Assembly (NCBI GenBank): GCA_964058845.1
Contig: CAXKVR010000261.1
Location: forward strand, 1 to 64,000
Direction of reading: 5' to 3'
Length of the DNA stretch: 64,000 nucleotides
From: Carex sylvatica
Taxonomy: Eukaryota; Streptophyta; Magnoliopsida; Poales; Cyperaceae
Positions 1 through 12,741 of this stretch are shown here, piece after piece. Position 1 is the stretch's first letter. Each line of letters starts with the position of its first letter. The notes beneath the pieces were generated by a model that was given only the letters and a program-made list of their open reading frames with translations, had not been told where the DNA came from and made no database searches. The position numbers were made by a program, and so were the translations under genes.

Positions 1-2490
1 AAAATTTTTTGGATTATGCTTTCCAACAATATCAGAGCCTTCTAAAAGTAAAAATTTGGGTTGGTAGTGAGTCCTGTGACACAATACTATTTATGACTAA
101 GCAATCAAATCAGGCACTAAACAGGCTCCAGTTATTTTCAATACTAATTACAGAACCATCAAGATAAACACTAATTATATTTTGCACCTGCCTTATCTTA
201 TTGTAAGATTAAGTACATGTCTCTATCCTGCTAAAGCATTGAAAGCAACAAGTCACTATGTGCCATTGGATATTCTTAAGTTGTACAAAATTAAATTGAA
301 CAGTGTCAGTGAGCCAACAGAGAATTACCATTAATAGTTTAGATAAACAAGCAAAAGGAAAAAAAAAACAAGCGAGTATGGTTCACAACTGTTTGTGTGC
401 ACATTTTTAGAAAAATCCAAGATAACGACAAATAATTCAAACTTTTGTCTGTATGTCATCAATTATTTTGGAGCAAAGCTTCCATACTTTTCTTTCACAT
501 TAGATTTCGTGTAGTTTGTGATTTTTTTCCCACATTGGCAAGCAAACGACCATAACGGAACGATCAATTCGAAGTCGGATTCGTCTAAACAAATAGTTAA
601 AATGGTTGTTAAAATAAAGGGTAATTGTAGGATGTCCAACTTTTATTGTAAATCCACTTTGTTATTTGAAAAAAAAAAATTTAATAAAAAAATAAAAGAT
701 AAGTTTAATGCGTCGGGTAACTTTTATAGTGCATTATATATAAAATATCGAGTAAGAACCAGTTTTTGATCCAGTGAGAAAAATAATATTTTTTATGAGA
801 AGTCACATGTTCGAAATTCCGATAAGAAAATATCTTGTGAATATTAAATAGTTGAATGTCATAATCATCAATCTTTATTAAAAATAATAATTAAAAAGGT
901 AAAATTGTGCATTTACGCTATGAGTGATTTAAGTAGGGATTATATAAAATTTGAATCAATTTGAAGTTCGATTGATCATTCATCATAAAATCAATAAAAC
1001 TCCAGTTAGTGCTTGAGAAAAATTTCTGTGTATTGAAATGTTCATATAATTTATGAAAATAAGACGCACCAAGCATAGTAGAAAACCGTTCAACTCATAT
1101 GTTGTTTTTATATAGTTAGGTTTGACAATTTTTGTAGACATAGATATCATAATTAATTACTGGGATTAGTTAGTATAATATTATTTGAACACATATAATG
1201 TTGATTTAACCAAAAAAATTTAATAAGAAAATAAAATTAATGATAACATGGAAAAACACTTGTGAAAAAACATAAATGCTTTAACTAACAACCAGAAAGC
1301 ATATTTTGTTATTTTCTGAAAAAAAGAAAGAATAAATCTCAATAGACTGCCAAAGAAGAAAAAGTCTTCCTTTGCAGAGAAAGCCCAACAAGTCAACAAG
1401 CAATCATGTTCAATTTTTACCAATGATTTAAATAACGATTCTAGCGATATAGCGAGATGGTTAAAAAAAATAAGCGATTGCACTAAGTAGCTAGCTATAG
1501 CGCCATAGATTTTAGGATCCGAAAAAGCTATAACGCAGCTATAGCTAGCTATTTAGAACACTGATTTTTATCCAACAGTGTATTTTCAACAGAAGTTTTT
1601 ATTATCAGAAATATATATTAAATATTTTGTTGAAAAGGAGAGATGATTTTATTTTCCATGCATTAGAAGGAACCACATCGATTTTTTTTATTCATCTATT
1701 TTATTATTTACAAATGTACAAGTATTTAACACATTTCCAAACATAAAAATTTTGTATATCCAATCCCAACATGATCTATTTCTAAAATATAGATTGTTTG
1801 TTAAAATTTAGCTGATCCATTGTTATTCGCATAAGACTTTTTTTTTTTTGACTTTTTTTGAGTTAATATTTACAAAAGTTTTTTTAGACGAATTTCAAAC
1901 TTATAATTTCTCACTTGGAAAAATATTATCTTTATGACTAAATCAAAGGCCGATTATCCATGCAAAGACATTGATTGCGATAAATATTTTACTATCCACT
2001 TGATTGCGATAAGAGAACAATTTGGTACTTACAGTTGAACAAGTTAAATGAGTTTCATTGGCAAATTCACTGTCATATGGGTCCCACAATCTCTCCTTTA
2101 ATTAGCTTTCTTTTATAAAAAAGTGTGTTAATTTTCAAGGATGCCTTGTGGTAAAGTCCAATAAATATCTCAGAAAAAAAAATTAACTGGAAGGGGACGA
2201 TTTGACATTTTGACAGGGACTTAAAAAGTTGCATAATAGAATAGCATTTGGTACTAATCCTCTTTGACACTTTTTACTACCTTTGCACCTATGTTTGTCT
2301 CCGGATTAATTATTATATTACTAATTGGAGCTATATTTCAATTGGAAATTAGACGGTAATGTTTGTAAAGGGTTGCTTATGTAGGCTTTTTGGTTCCCTA
2401 GTGAATTGGGGAAGAGGAAAAGAAAAGTGATCATTATGTGCTTGTTGATTGCTACTTTCAGAAATTTTAATTAATATAAATTATTTAAAA
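1..2490. other. AT-rich intergenic stretch, no gene recognised
   Basis: Very AT-rich DNA with short random ORFs only. None has recognisable protein similarity, a plausible splice pattern or a codon bias unlike its surroundings. The one structured element is an imperfect hairpin near 1484-1553, where the arms AGTAGCTAGCTATAGCG and CGCAGCTATAGCTAGCTA face each other. This may be a short transposon relic. Confidence 0.5.
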
Positions 2491-2878
2491 GAGTTCGGCT
2501 AGTATGACATTAGTGTCATTTCAATTTACATCACACCAACTCCAAAATATATCAAATTTACTTCACACGGCGAATTGAAACTATTCAAACCGATCTATTT
2601 CATTAGTTGTGTGTTTACATGCAAAATTTATAATTTTTCGAATTTATTTACTATCAAATCAAGCGGTCAAATGTGTGAGTCTTAAAGTTAATTTTAATGT
2701 ATTCATTTTTCAACATTTTTGACCGCTTGATTTGATACTAAAATAACTAGAAATATAAAAAATTTGCATGTAAATGCATCATTAATAAAGAAAATCTGTT
2801 TGGATTAGTCGTTTAAAATCTATCTAATCAATTTTGCAGTTGGTGTCATATGACACCGATATCATACTAGCCGGACTC
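2491..2878. mobile_element. Foldback MITE, Mutator-like, with 9-bp TSD
   Basis: A 388-bp element. The left end GAGTTCGGCTAGTATGA is mirrored at the right end by the complement of GAGTCCGGCTAGTATGA. The 9-bp sequence TATTTAAAA is directly repeated just outside both ends (2482-2490 and 2879-2887). The two halves are largely complementary, including a TCAAGCGGTCAAA block and its complement TTTGACCGCTTGA. There is no coding capacity. A 9-bp duplication with long inverted repeats fits Mutator-derived MITEs (family knowledge); assignment to that superfamily is inference. The interior resembles the element at 56380-56792. Confidence 0.85.
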
Positions 2879-2887
2879 TATTTAAAA

Positions 2888-5620
2888 TTAATATAGAAAA
2901 TTAGTTAGAATTTAGCAGAATTTTTATCTCATAGATAGCTACTCGTATTTTATGTGACGGTGGTTCACATATCTGCATGAATTTAGAAACAAAATTTGTT
3001 GTGTGGCCTTTTGCATAGTTGGCGTGGTGAGATAGCTTAAGGAATCAAATTCTCTCTATGGGATCAAAATCTCCATACAATTTATCTATTTTTCTATATT
3101 ACATTTATATAGAAATATATAATTTCTATATAAGTAAAAAGTTATGTCCTTACTTTGCTTTGGAAATTTGAACAATGAGCACATCAACATATTCAAAAAT
3201 GACATACAATTTATATATGTACAAAAATTAAAATAAACCTTCTCTTTTTCTTTCTGTACATGTAGTCCTATCCTTTTCTAGTTTTCTTCCTTTTGTTTTT
3301 CCTTTTTCTTTCCTTTTTTTTTTTCTTCTCTTCAATCAGATCTATAATTTTTTTTTTTTTTTTATCTATTGTAATCAGTTTTATATGTTCATTTTTTTAT
3401 CTGTTGATTTTATTCAAAATAAATTAAACATATAAATCCACAGTACAATACGTCAAGTATATTGTTATTCAAATTATTTTATATTATTAATAAGAAGAGA
3501 GTTATAATATCACAACTTTGAAGAAGAAATGAGCGATCTAAATTCTAAACACGTTCATTGAAAAACCCAACAAACCCTTAGTTTGCATAAGTTAAGAATT
3601 ATCTAAAAAGGGCAAGAAATAATTGTAAGCCAGCTAATTGCAGAGTTCTCTTATACCAAGTTATGGAAATATGGCTCTAAACCAAGTTGCTGGAGTAAAA
3701 ATGTTGACCAAATATCTTCTGTTTATGATTTTAATTAATCCATAATCCATCCATCCATCTGGACCATCCAAATCATTCCCTCCTTGTTGGAGGTTTATAC
3801 ACCGACAAACATTGTAATTAGGTGTATATATTCACACTTGGATTGTATCTACTTTGCGGATTTGTATGCGCTTCCTGACAGGCGACAGGGTGTTGTATTA
3901 TTTTAACTAGGCCTTTGTTTTGAAATAAAAAATTGTATATGACAAAAAATTGAATTAGTCTTTATTTTTTTTTTTTAAAAGTAGTGGCTTGTAACCCACC
4001 AATTTTATTTGTCATGAAACCAAACAAAGAAACAGCATACTGGTACCAAACTGCTGGTACCAATTCTCTCAGTACATGTTCAAGCACATACCAAAATCAG
4101 CTAATACAAGTACTAAAAGAATAAAGCTGAAGCTAGCAGAATTACACACAAAATAGACGAAAAAAAGGTACTAAATACTAAGAAACTGCTTAATTCTTCT
4201 CAATTCCTGGAATTGGCAGAGGTACAAGAAGTTGAAAGTCTGAAGCGGAGGATATCTGGATCGCTGATCTGAACTAGATGTGCGGTCCAGATAATGAGAT
4301 ACTCTTGAAGCATGAATTGTTGGGGGATTATAAGTCTATTGTTTTGTTATGAGGCCATTTAGCTAATATTCAGACATAAATAATCAATTGTGTGAAAGTA
4401 ATTTGCTTGCACTAAGAGTCTAAGACTGAGAAAAAGGGTCTGCAGAATCCTTCTACCTCTCCAAGTTATTATCTAATCAAATCCAAATTTTAGCAGTTAC
4501 TATTTCAAAGATATTTAAACTGGGATTTGTAAAAGAGTAAGGTTAAAAAGCCCCATTGTTTCGTATCCAAATCATTTCCTCACATTTTTTTTTTCCGTTT
4601 TCAAAGTCCAAATAATAAACCTGAAACGCTCAACATGGTATTCTTTGTAAAATGCAACAAAACAATAATCTCATTATTGATATGTATGCTGAATTGGAAT
4701 TTGTAAATGGGCCCAAATTTCATAGAGCTTTGCTAAACTTAAATCTAAAGAGTCTGAATTGCGCTATCCACTGGATAAAACAGGCCCAAATCCATCTTCC
4801 AACTCCCTTTTCAGTTTTCAGGCTGTATTACGAGTTTGGACAAGACCGTTCGATAAGCTCTGACAATAATATATAAAGAGTCATTAAATTTCTAACTTGG
4901 ACTAAATTGATTCAAATTTTTTTTTTGAGAAAGAATTGATTCAAATTTTAACAAGATGGTCTAAATCTAAACTCAAAATTTAAGTAATTTGAGGGGTATC
5001 AGACCTGCTCTCCATTTCCTTTCAAGAGGCAGCTTGAGATGAGTGCGTTTCCTGGGAGATGTCTCATCGTGTGCGTGACTGACACATACGGTGCATACCC
5101 GTATTTAAACGGTTGAGATTTTCCAAAAAGTCATACACGCGGGGAGATATCTCAAAGAATGCAAATTCGCTTGAGATGGAGGGGGGCGGCCTTGTCTAAT
5201 CAGAGACATTGAAGCTCCATTAAGATTCGTGTGCACTAAATCTGTACGAATCTTGATGCAATTCGAACGGTTTTGATCATGCATTCGGACCGAATTTGAT
5301 GAGACTTTGAAAATTCGAAACGCTCCTGATTCCAGCATGAGGTACTTTTTCGAATAAAAAATTACCATGTGAGAGTGAGACTCCAATTAAGAGGTTGCTA
5401 ATTTCTACTTTTTGTTAGGAAACCAACTGGTGATAACTTGTATAATATTGTATTGGCAACTTCTAAGGCTGCAAATACGACAGGCCGGGGATCAGCCTGG
5501 GCTTGAATATATTTGAGGAGCGAATCTGATTTTTTTTTTTTTTTTTAAAAAGAAGTAATATAAAGAGTTTTTTTTTTTTTTTTAAGGTTAGCGACAAGGA
5601 CCAGCTAACGATTTTGTATT
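2888..5620. other. Intergenic, no gene recognised; LTR-like fragment near 5.0-5.4 kb
   Basis: No supported coding gene. A 74-codon ORF at 4652-4876 has no recognisable features. Around 5100-5180 the sequence closely follows 33655-33735 of the solo LTR described below: TATTTAAACGGTTGAGATTT, then a degenerate AGTCA..CACGC and AGATAT(C/T)TCA series. The stretch about 5000-5400 is therefore probably a fragment of the same LTR family. Long T runs lie at about 5530-5547 and 5568-5583. Confidence 0.45.
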
Positions 5621-5624
5621 AATA

Positions 5625-6590
5625 ATTTTTTTTTTATAAAACCCAGTGGTACTTGAATTAACTTCTATTAATCTCTTGGATTTATTCTATGTACAAAAAA
5701 TTGACTCCCTCAGATCCAAGATCACTGGCCCCCTTCGCATCTAACTATCCTAGCTCAGCAGTTAACCATCTATAGTTGGATATCCAGGGACGTCTCCTGG
5801 ATAAGAACTTGAGTGGTCCTTTTAATGTTTGAGAAATAACGTCTGTTCCTCTCCCTCCACAATCTCCAACATCCTGCGGTGATTACTGTATCCCAAATCA
5901 GACCTATTGCGGGGCTCAAGGCTCTTCCTTCTTCCCACCAGATCCTTTGTAAACTCCTATTACTGCTATCTGGATATCTGAGGTTGTAAGACCCTATCAA
6001 TCCTCTCCAGAAATTTTATGAATACATACACGACCACAAGAGGTGCTGTATTTTTTCGAATTCTCGGTTTGGGCATAGGTGGCATCCCGGTATCACCGTA
6101 CACCCCCTCCTTGTTAGTAAGTTATGTGTTAGGATTCTTTTCCTTAGTAATAGCCAGAAGAATATCGTGACCTTAGTCGGTGCTTTGATCTTCCATAGTC
6201 TTTTCCAAAAGACATCCTGAACACCCGGATTATGTAGTATTTGATACGCCAATGCGGTCGTAAAGAATCCCTTACTGGATAGGTTCCACACCTGCCACTC
6301 TGAGTTTGGATCGACGGATGTAGCTGCACTGCATATTTCCGTTAGGTTGGCTAGGGACCTTAGAAAGGAGGAGAGATCCTCATGCTGTTGAATCTGTGTC
6401 AGGTCCTTAGATCTATAAAGTTTTCGTACTGTCTTCAACCAATGTCCATTTAATTCTTGTTTTGCTTGCCGTAGTCATTTTACTAGCAAAGCCTCATTTT
6501 GTATTCGGATGTTTATAACACCCATCCCACCATTTTTCGTGAGCATGCATACCTTTTTCCCATTTAACGAGACAATTAATTCTCTTGCAG
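5625..6590 (-). pseudogene. Degenerate 3' fragment of a LINE (non-LTR retrotransposon) ORF2
   Basis: Read on the minus strand, broken frames give the C-terminal part of a plant LINE reverse-transcriptase polyprotein. First comes a KNGGMGVINIRIQNEALLVK stretch at about 6465-6535, typical of the segment after the RT domain (GG-G-N-ALL). It is followed by an in-frame TGA where Trp is expected. A zinc-binding RVT-type domain follows at 6016-6438, with FWKRLWKIKAPTKVTIFFW, then C-x2-C and an HLLWSC motif. After a further break near 6000-6016, 5770-6000 encodes IWDTVITAGCWRLWRERNRR, matching the usual end of such proteins. The 3' end on this strand is an A-rich run (T run at about 5628-5635 on the plus strand). 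Stops and frame breaks mean it is dead. The 5' part (endonuclease, RT core) is absent, as expected of a 5'-truncated insertion. Confidence 0.85.
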
Positions 6591-6845
6591 TAATACAAAG
6601 AGTTAGGCTTCTCTTTCAAAAAAAAAAAAAAAACTCTTTCAAAAAAAATAAAGCGTTAGGCTATGTGCATATTACGGATTGACTCGGACTATAGTCATAT
6701 TTTTATTTTAAAAGTTCAAATAGTCAATTGAAATTATTAAATATGATTTATGTATTAAAATGTATTAAAAAGTTTAAATATTGAGTTAGGCTGCAAATAC
6801 GACAGGCTTGGGATCAGCCTGGCAACTTCTAAGGTTGTAAATACG

Positions 6846-7130
6846 ATAGAAAATTAATTAATTAAATATCGATAATAGAGAACGAATCTGAGTTTTTTCG
6901 AGATATAGGGAAAACGTGATAGTTTATAACGTTCTCTTGACGTTATAGACTATCACGGCCTAAAACAGTGCTGGTTCCTGCCAAAACAATGTAAGTTCAT
7001 GCCAAAAACAGAGTCTGTTTCTGACAGAAATAAAAACCGAAGGACGTTATAAACTATTACGTTTTTTCTATATCTCGGAAAAACTCAAATTTGTTTTCCA
7101 TTATCAATATTTATTTAAATAATTTTCTAT
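6846..7130. mobile_element. Foldback (inverted-repeat) MITE-like element
   Basis: The arm starting ATAGAAAATTAATTAATTAA is matched by its complement at the right end (..AATTTTCTAT, ending 7130). The inner arms include GAGTTTTTTCGAGATATAGG at 6890 and the complementary CTATATCTCGGAAAAACTC ending 7086, and a second pair AGTTTATAACG/CGTTATAAACT. The loop (about 6960-7045) is unrelated sequence. No convincing target duplication and no coding capacity were seen. Confidence 0.7.
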
Positions 7131-7193
7131 TAATAAAATTTCGGATGTTTTGTATGCTTCTGGTCCCAGTGCCAATATCTTCCATATCAATAT

Positions 7194-7418
7194 ATGGTAG
7201 TAGAAGGAGACACGTCAGACGGCCACAAGTCCCTCGTGGACAAAAGGGAATGGGAGTATGGGACTATTCTCCCACGCTGTTTAGCATTTCCAAGGACACA
7301 TGGCGGGACCTGCCGAGCTTCTTCAATTCCAAATTTCCAACCCGGCGGCCCCAGTTCCCGAAGTGTTCGAGACTTCGAGTCCTATGATGCTGAACCGACT
7401 CTGCTGCTCTTCAAATAG
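7194..7418 (+). other. GC-richer island with overlapping unrecognised ORFs
   Basis: About 225 bp of clearly higher GC than the neighbourhood, open in two frames (7091-7387 and 7194-7418). I recognise no domain in either translation, and two overlapping open frames argue against both being coding. It could be a fragment captured by a transposon, since it directly follows the foldback element ending at 7130. No function is proposed. Confidence 0.25.
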
Positions 7419-7683
7419 GAGAACAAAATTTTATTATTTAAAATCAGATTATTAAAAAAATTTATGTACGAATTTCAATACAGATGAATAGTTCAATTTA
7501 GAATAATAGAGTCATACTCTCCTATTTGAAAATCAGCGGAGTTAGTTTCTATGATGCTAATTTTAGACAGACACTTCGTATAGTCCGTATTATTTGAGAT
7601 AATATAAATATTTAATTTTATCTATAAATTAGCTTACGGCGTGCTGGTACGCACGGCACGTTTTGCTGATTTTTTTTTTTTTC

Positions 7684-7988
7684 AAACCATAATAAGAAAT
7701 AAAATTTTAGAGAACCAATTTGATTAGTTGGCTTTTTAAGCTTATTCACCATGAACAATTTATTTTTTTCTCTTGTCAAAATAGCCTATTCAGCACCGAA
7801 GAGTTTTATAAATTTTCAGCATTAACTATAACACAAAAGGTAAATTACTTTTCTGTGCCGAATAGATTATTCGCCACAGAAAAAAAAAAAATGGTATGTG
7901 CCGAAGGCTATTTGACACTTATGACTTTTTGTAAAAAACCAACCAATCAAGTTGGTTCCCTAAAATACTATTTTTTTATATATGGTTT
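7684..7988. mobile_element. Foldback MITE-like element, about 305 bp
   Basis: The left arm AAACCATAATAAGAAATAAA, continuing through AGAGAACCAATTTGATTAGTTGG, is complementary to the right arm (CCAACCAATCAAGTTGGTTCC through TATGGTTT). A second inner pair is formed by TAGCCTATTCAGCACCGAA-type and GTGCCGAATAGATTATTCG-type sequences. The 113-codon ORF across it is a by-product of the repeat. Confidence 0.65.
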
Positions 7989-7989
7989 A

Positions 7990-9785
7990 TTAAAAAAAAT
8001 TCATTTTGTTAGACGTACCCGTACCTTGTTCTTAATTGTGTTGTGTCCGATTTTTTTTTAAATCAACATTGTTAAGTACAACACGTCTAGGCATAGACAC
8101 AACACGGATAAAAATACGGTACATCTACTTTTTTTTTTTTTTTTTTAATATTTTTTTAAAATTTTGTTTCAAAACACAAAAATACTACAAAATATTTACA
8201 AAAAACTGAAACTAATCTAATTTATTTTCAACTTTCTAGAGTTTTTTTTTATATTTACACATTTTTAAAGTAACACATCATCAAAACCTAAAACGAAGAA
8301 TAAAAATTGACACAACATGTCAAAATACTTCGTATCAAACCATACCGCGTGATGTTAAACATACTGTGATCATTTTCGACACTGTGCAGCACGACATGGT
8401 ATGTCTAGAAATTTTAATGTATTAGCACAGTTAAACACAGTACGGTACAGTCACAATACACTACATAACATTAAGTGAGGCTATGGTACTATTTATAATG
8501 TATAATGGTCCGTACTATGAATCAATATCTTTATTTTCAAAGTCCAAATAATCGACATATATAAACCGTTCAATATGATCTCCATATAAACTTGTATATC
8601 AAATTTTCTATTTTGTAAAAAAATTATGTTATTTTTTTATAGGCAAAAAATCACTTGATCTTCATCTGTAGCCCTCGAGTGTATTCATCTACCCGTTCTA
8701 CAAGTGAGATAACATTTACTAGTTTTAATTTTTTTTTTCAAAAAAAGAAACTTGTAATATTGTAGCTAAAGTGACGAGGTGTTAGAATGATTTCTAAGAA
8801 CCTTTTGGTTTTTGTGTTACACAAATCATAAGAATGAGACGTTACAAGCTTTCTCCATTTAATAAAAAGAACAGTATTAAAAGATGTACCTAAATGCAGA
8901 ATGAATATTATATATTATTGGTTCGTGCATGTAAATGCAGAATGAATAATATATTATTGGTTCGTGCATGTAAATGCAGAATGAATATTATCGGTTCATG
9001 CATGTAAATGTACCTAAATGCAGAATGAATATTATTGGTTCGTGCATTTCCCCATTCCTGCAATAATGAAGTACAAATAAGATCAATAATATTGTGTGAA
9101 TACACGTATGGGTATACATTAGATTATTTTGATGAATCAATGTGTGTAGATATGTAAAAAAGTAATAGAGTGGATGGAAACATCACAACACGGTACGATT
9201 CACTAATATTACGAAACGACATGTGTACGTGTTATGCGGTGTGATTCATACATCGCATAGCGTAGTTATTTTTTAGAAAAATAACATATAATGACACGTA
9301 CAGTACACAAGTTGGTCCAATCACGATACAATATGATACGAGACACATCACAATACGACATATGACCTAATGTGACTACACGTGATTCAAAAAACATAAA
9401 TTGTATGTCATCATTTATCCCAAACAACAATTCAAATTTTAAACAATAAATCTATTTTTGTACACATAATATTTTTACAATACCATTTCTTTATTTTATA
9501 ATGTTTACTATATTTTCACACTTTTCAACATTTTTTCCATTTTGTTCTTGAAATTTTTTCAAATTTAAAAAAATAGCTAAATTTGACCAGTCACATCACA
9601 TTTGGTCACAGTGTAACTTGATTACGGCATAACTAACGTTCTGGAACACTCATTAAAATTTTAATCACAGCATAACACGTAAAAAATTTAACTTAATTAC
9701 AGCACGTGACTGATCACAACACACATTTCTTGTTATTTTCATTTTTGCAGAGAAAATTGGACTAATTTTATGTGTCCGTTACCTA
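7990..9785. other. Low-complexity intergenic stretch containing a minisatellite
   Basis: AT-rich, with many short ACAC/TACG-rich words in the manner of degenerate transposon sub-terminal regions (for example 8340-8480 and 9180-9360). No gene is recognised. The only ordered feature is the minisatellite at 8886-9049, listed separately. Confidence 0.4.
8886..9049. repeat. Minisatellite, about 41-bp unit, four copies
   Basis: The word TAAATGCAGAATGAATA begins at about 8891, 8932, 8971 and 9015. Each copy is followed by a variable ATTATT-type spacer and GGTTCGTGCATG (one copy reads GGTTCATGCATG). Spacing is 39-44 bp, with small indels in the AT spacer. A 65-codon ORF on the minus strand that looks repetitive (MHEPIIF/HARTNNI) is created by this array and is not a gene. 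Confidence 0.85.
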
Positions 9786-10174
9786 TTAGTGGCAAGATGG
9801 TTTAAAATAATTGTTGTAACGAAGTTCAAAATTTTAGCATATATAGTTGCAAGAAGTTCAAACAAATGGGCAAACAAACCACATGCACCACAGCACAAGG
9901 GATGGCCTTGGCTTGAGCAAACAAGATCTAGAACCCTTCACATGGCAAAATGTTTGCGCAAATCTCAAAGACACTTGGACATAATCCAACGTATGAAATC
10001 CAAGATAGGAGCAATCCGATTCAATCAAATTTTAGATTGGGTCCAACAAAGGTGATCCTTTTGTTCGATCGGATTCATCGGCACAGTTTGGAACTTTGGA
10101 TATGTGGAGGCCCACAAGATCCAGCTTCTCTGTTTAATATGTTGAGTCTTAGAAACTATATTTATTATTAGAAG
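9786..10174 (+). other. Unrecognised overlapping short ORFs
   Basis: Two overlapping open frames (9789-10055 and 9950-10171) in a locally less AT-rich segment. The first is basic (RSSNKWANKPH, CLRKSQRHLD) but I recognise no family. No promoter or splice evidence was found. It may be a fragment of a transposon or a captured gene piece; this is only a guess. Confidence 0.2.
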
Positions 10175-12345
10175 AATGTTTTATTTATAGTAATTATATA
10201 AAAATAATTTAAGATAATAGAGGAATTGTATGAAAAAAAAATCAAGTTACTTTAGACAATTTAAAGGAACCGTATCACTTATCTGATGCCACTGAAAATT
10301 GCTTAAAAAACTGATTTGTTTTTTTTTTTTTTTTAATTCCTTCTATGAGATAAAAATTATCAATTATTATACATTATTTTCAAATAATTTCTATAAATAA
10401 AAAATTCTGTATTTTAGTTGTAAAATATGAATTTTCTATTCCCGTCTCATGTTTTTCTACTCTGTGAAGAGTCATGTTGATTATTGATAATTTTATAATG
10501 CTTATGTTTTGAAATATTTACAATTTATATATACAAATTGGCCAGTGCTTCAAAATGTAATTCTTAAACTAGAGCTTTTTTTTTATTATTATTATTAAAG
10601 GATTCCAATACACTTCAATACTATTAACAAATATCAATTTAAGCTATAAATTAAGCCACAAACTCCAACTAAGCAAAAAATAGATTAAATTATGTATAAT
10701 TTTAAATAATCTCAATCAAATATGAATAATTTAGACTGATCTTAAAATAATTAACTTAAATTTTTAAACCTCAACCACACACCACCTATTAAAATCTATA
10801 CCGGAACCTCTGTTTTGAATCCGCCATAAATATCTAATATTTAATTTGTGAACGAGATACACGCTTCGAAATTAAAAAAGTTTCAAGAAGAACAATACAA
10901 GGGCGCGTGTCCACACAGACACGTATGTATGCCGTTTCCTGCATGGTGCACATGCTTGTAGGCTTGTAGGCTTGTAGCTTGGCATGAGCTGCTAAACCTG
11001 TTTAACTTGTGACCTACTTGAAATCTTTTGTATTTATCTGATAATAACTAGTATTTAAAAGGGACGACAGACAGATGGATAGATGATGATGGCATCGGAT
11101 AATGAATACGACGTGTCTCCTTGAGAAACACACAACAAAAGTTATAATTAGACAATGTGAGGGGCCATAGAGACAGAAAATATATGCATTATAACAAAAG
11201 TTATTAGACAGTGTGACTATGTGAGGGGCCATAGCCCATAAAATATGCATTACGAGTTTGTACGACGATACAGGGATAATCAGAAGAAGAATGGGAAATT
11301 GTGATCAAATAGCTGTTGAATGATATTGAAATTTACGCTACCAAGCTTTTAAAAAATATATTAAAAATTTAAAAATTATGGGTCATGTTTGATATTTGAA
11401 CTAAACAGTGAAATAAGAACTTTAGGTCTCACTTATTTCACCAAACGTGCTTAAATTGAACTGGTCTAGATTGACCTAAACTAAACCAGCTCTCTAGGCC
11501 GAACTGCTAAATTTAATTTCCTGTTCAAAATAAAGAAACAACGGCAAAAAATGCAAATGGTAAGCAAAATGTCAAACTCTTATATTTTTCATGTTATTCA
11601 TCCGTATTTCATACAAACGGACGAGTTAATTTCATGATTGAAGTTTTTCTTTTACTTAAAATAAAAATGGATTCATTGATTTAATTGGAAATTGTTTGAA
11701 AAAAAAATGATTTAAATTGTATATTATTTTCACAAGAGATGCTCCAGTTCATCACACTTTAGGGGAGAATCTTTTGAATATAATTTGACTATCCGATAAA
11801 TTAAAGTAAATATTAAAAAAATAAATTAACTTTTTTATAATATATTTATTAATTTGGATTTTGATTACTATGAGAATAATAATTTACTTTAACACTTAAT
11901 AAAGTAAGAAAAATATTTTTTGTTTGATCATTCTTTATTCTCACTAAGCGGGCTGCCCAAGATATTTAGTAGCGCCGGGCAAAATTTTAGAATGAGACAT
12001 GAAAGTATATTTTATATTTTTTTTTTCTGAAAAAAACTTGCCAATAAAACATATTTTTGAATTTTTTTTTGAATGAGGAGATGACAAGCGTCATCTCCAT
12101 AGCCATACGTGGCTTCGCCTCTATCGTTAGATAGCGTGATAGATGTATAATTATGATAATATCCTTGTTTAAATTTTTTCTCACAGATAATAATTTCAAT
12201 TATACTTGCCGACAAGTTTTTGGTGTGTTAACCCTCCCAATTTTCCCTACAAATATCAAAACATGCAATGATGCCAATTTAATTAGATTCCTAGCTATAT
12301 ATGACCAATACTATGAGAGCTACTTAAAAATAAAAATAAAATAAA
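10175..12345. other. AT-rich intergenic, no gene recognised
   Basis: No supportable gene. Short inverted sequences occur near 11120-11240, where a GTGAGGGGCCATAG word is present twice (about 11157 and 11221), suggesting a small tandem duplication of about 65 bp. Confidence 0.4.
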
Positions 12346-12741
12346 GAGGAGGGTTCAAATGCCTTTTTTTTTTTTTTAAACTTTAATAACTCAGAGTTTA
12401 AAACTTAAAAATTAAAATAAAATCGTTAGATGTGATCTATGTTGTTTTCTCTATGTGCTCATAAAAAATTATCACATTTCGATTTTGTTTTATGTGAATC
12501 AATAAGTTCAAAAATCAACGTCTAGAAATCATTCACATTAGTGCATTTTTTTATAAGCTCTTGATGACAATCAAAATAAAATTAAAATGTCATAATTTTT
12601 TACACGTGCATAAATAAAATGATGTAGATCATATCTAACGGTTTTATTTTAAATTTTAAGTTTTAAATTTTGAATTATTAAAGTTTTTAAAAATAGAAAC
12701 ACAGTGGAGACACAAAAAATGATGACATTTCAACTCTCCTC
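12346..12741. mobile_element. Foldback MITE with GAGGAGGGTTCAAATGC ends
   Basis: A 396-bp element. The left end GAGGAGGGTTCAAATGCC faces a right end that reads, in complement, GAGGAGAGTTGAAATG. The inner arms are complementary: AAAATCGTTAGATGTGATCT near 12419 versus AGATCATATCTAACGGTTTT near 12627. The surroundings are (TAAAA)-rich, so a target duplication cannot be defined. The termini match those of the element at 41935-42349. Confidence 0.75.
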
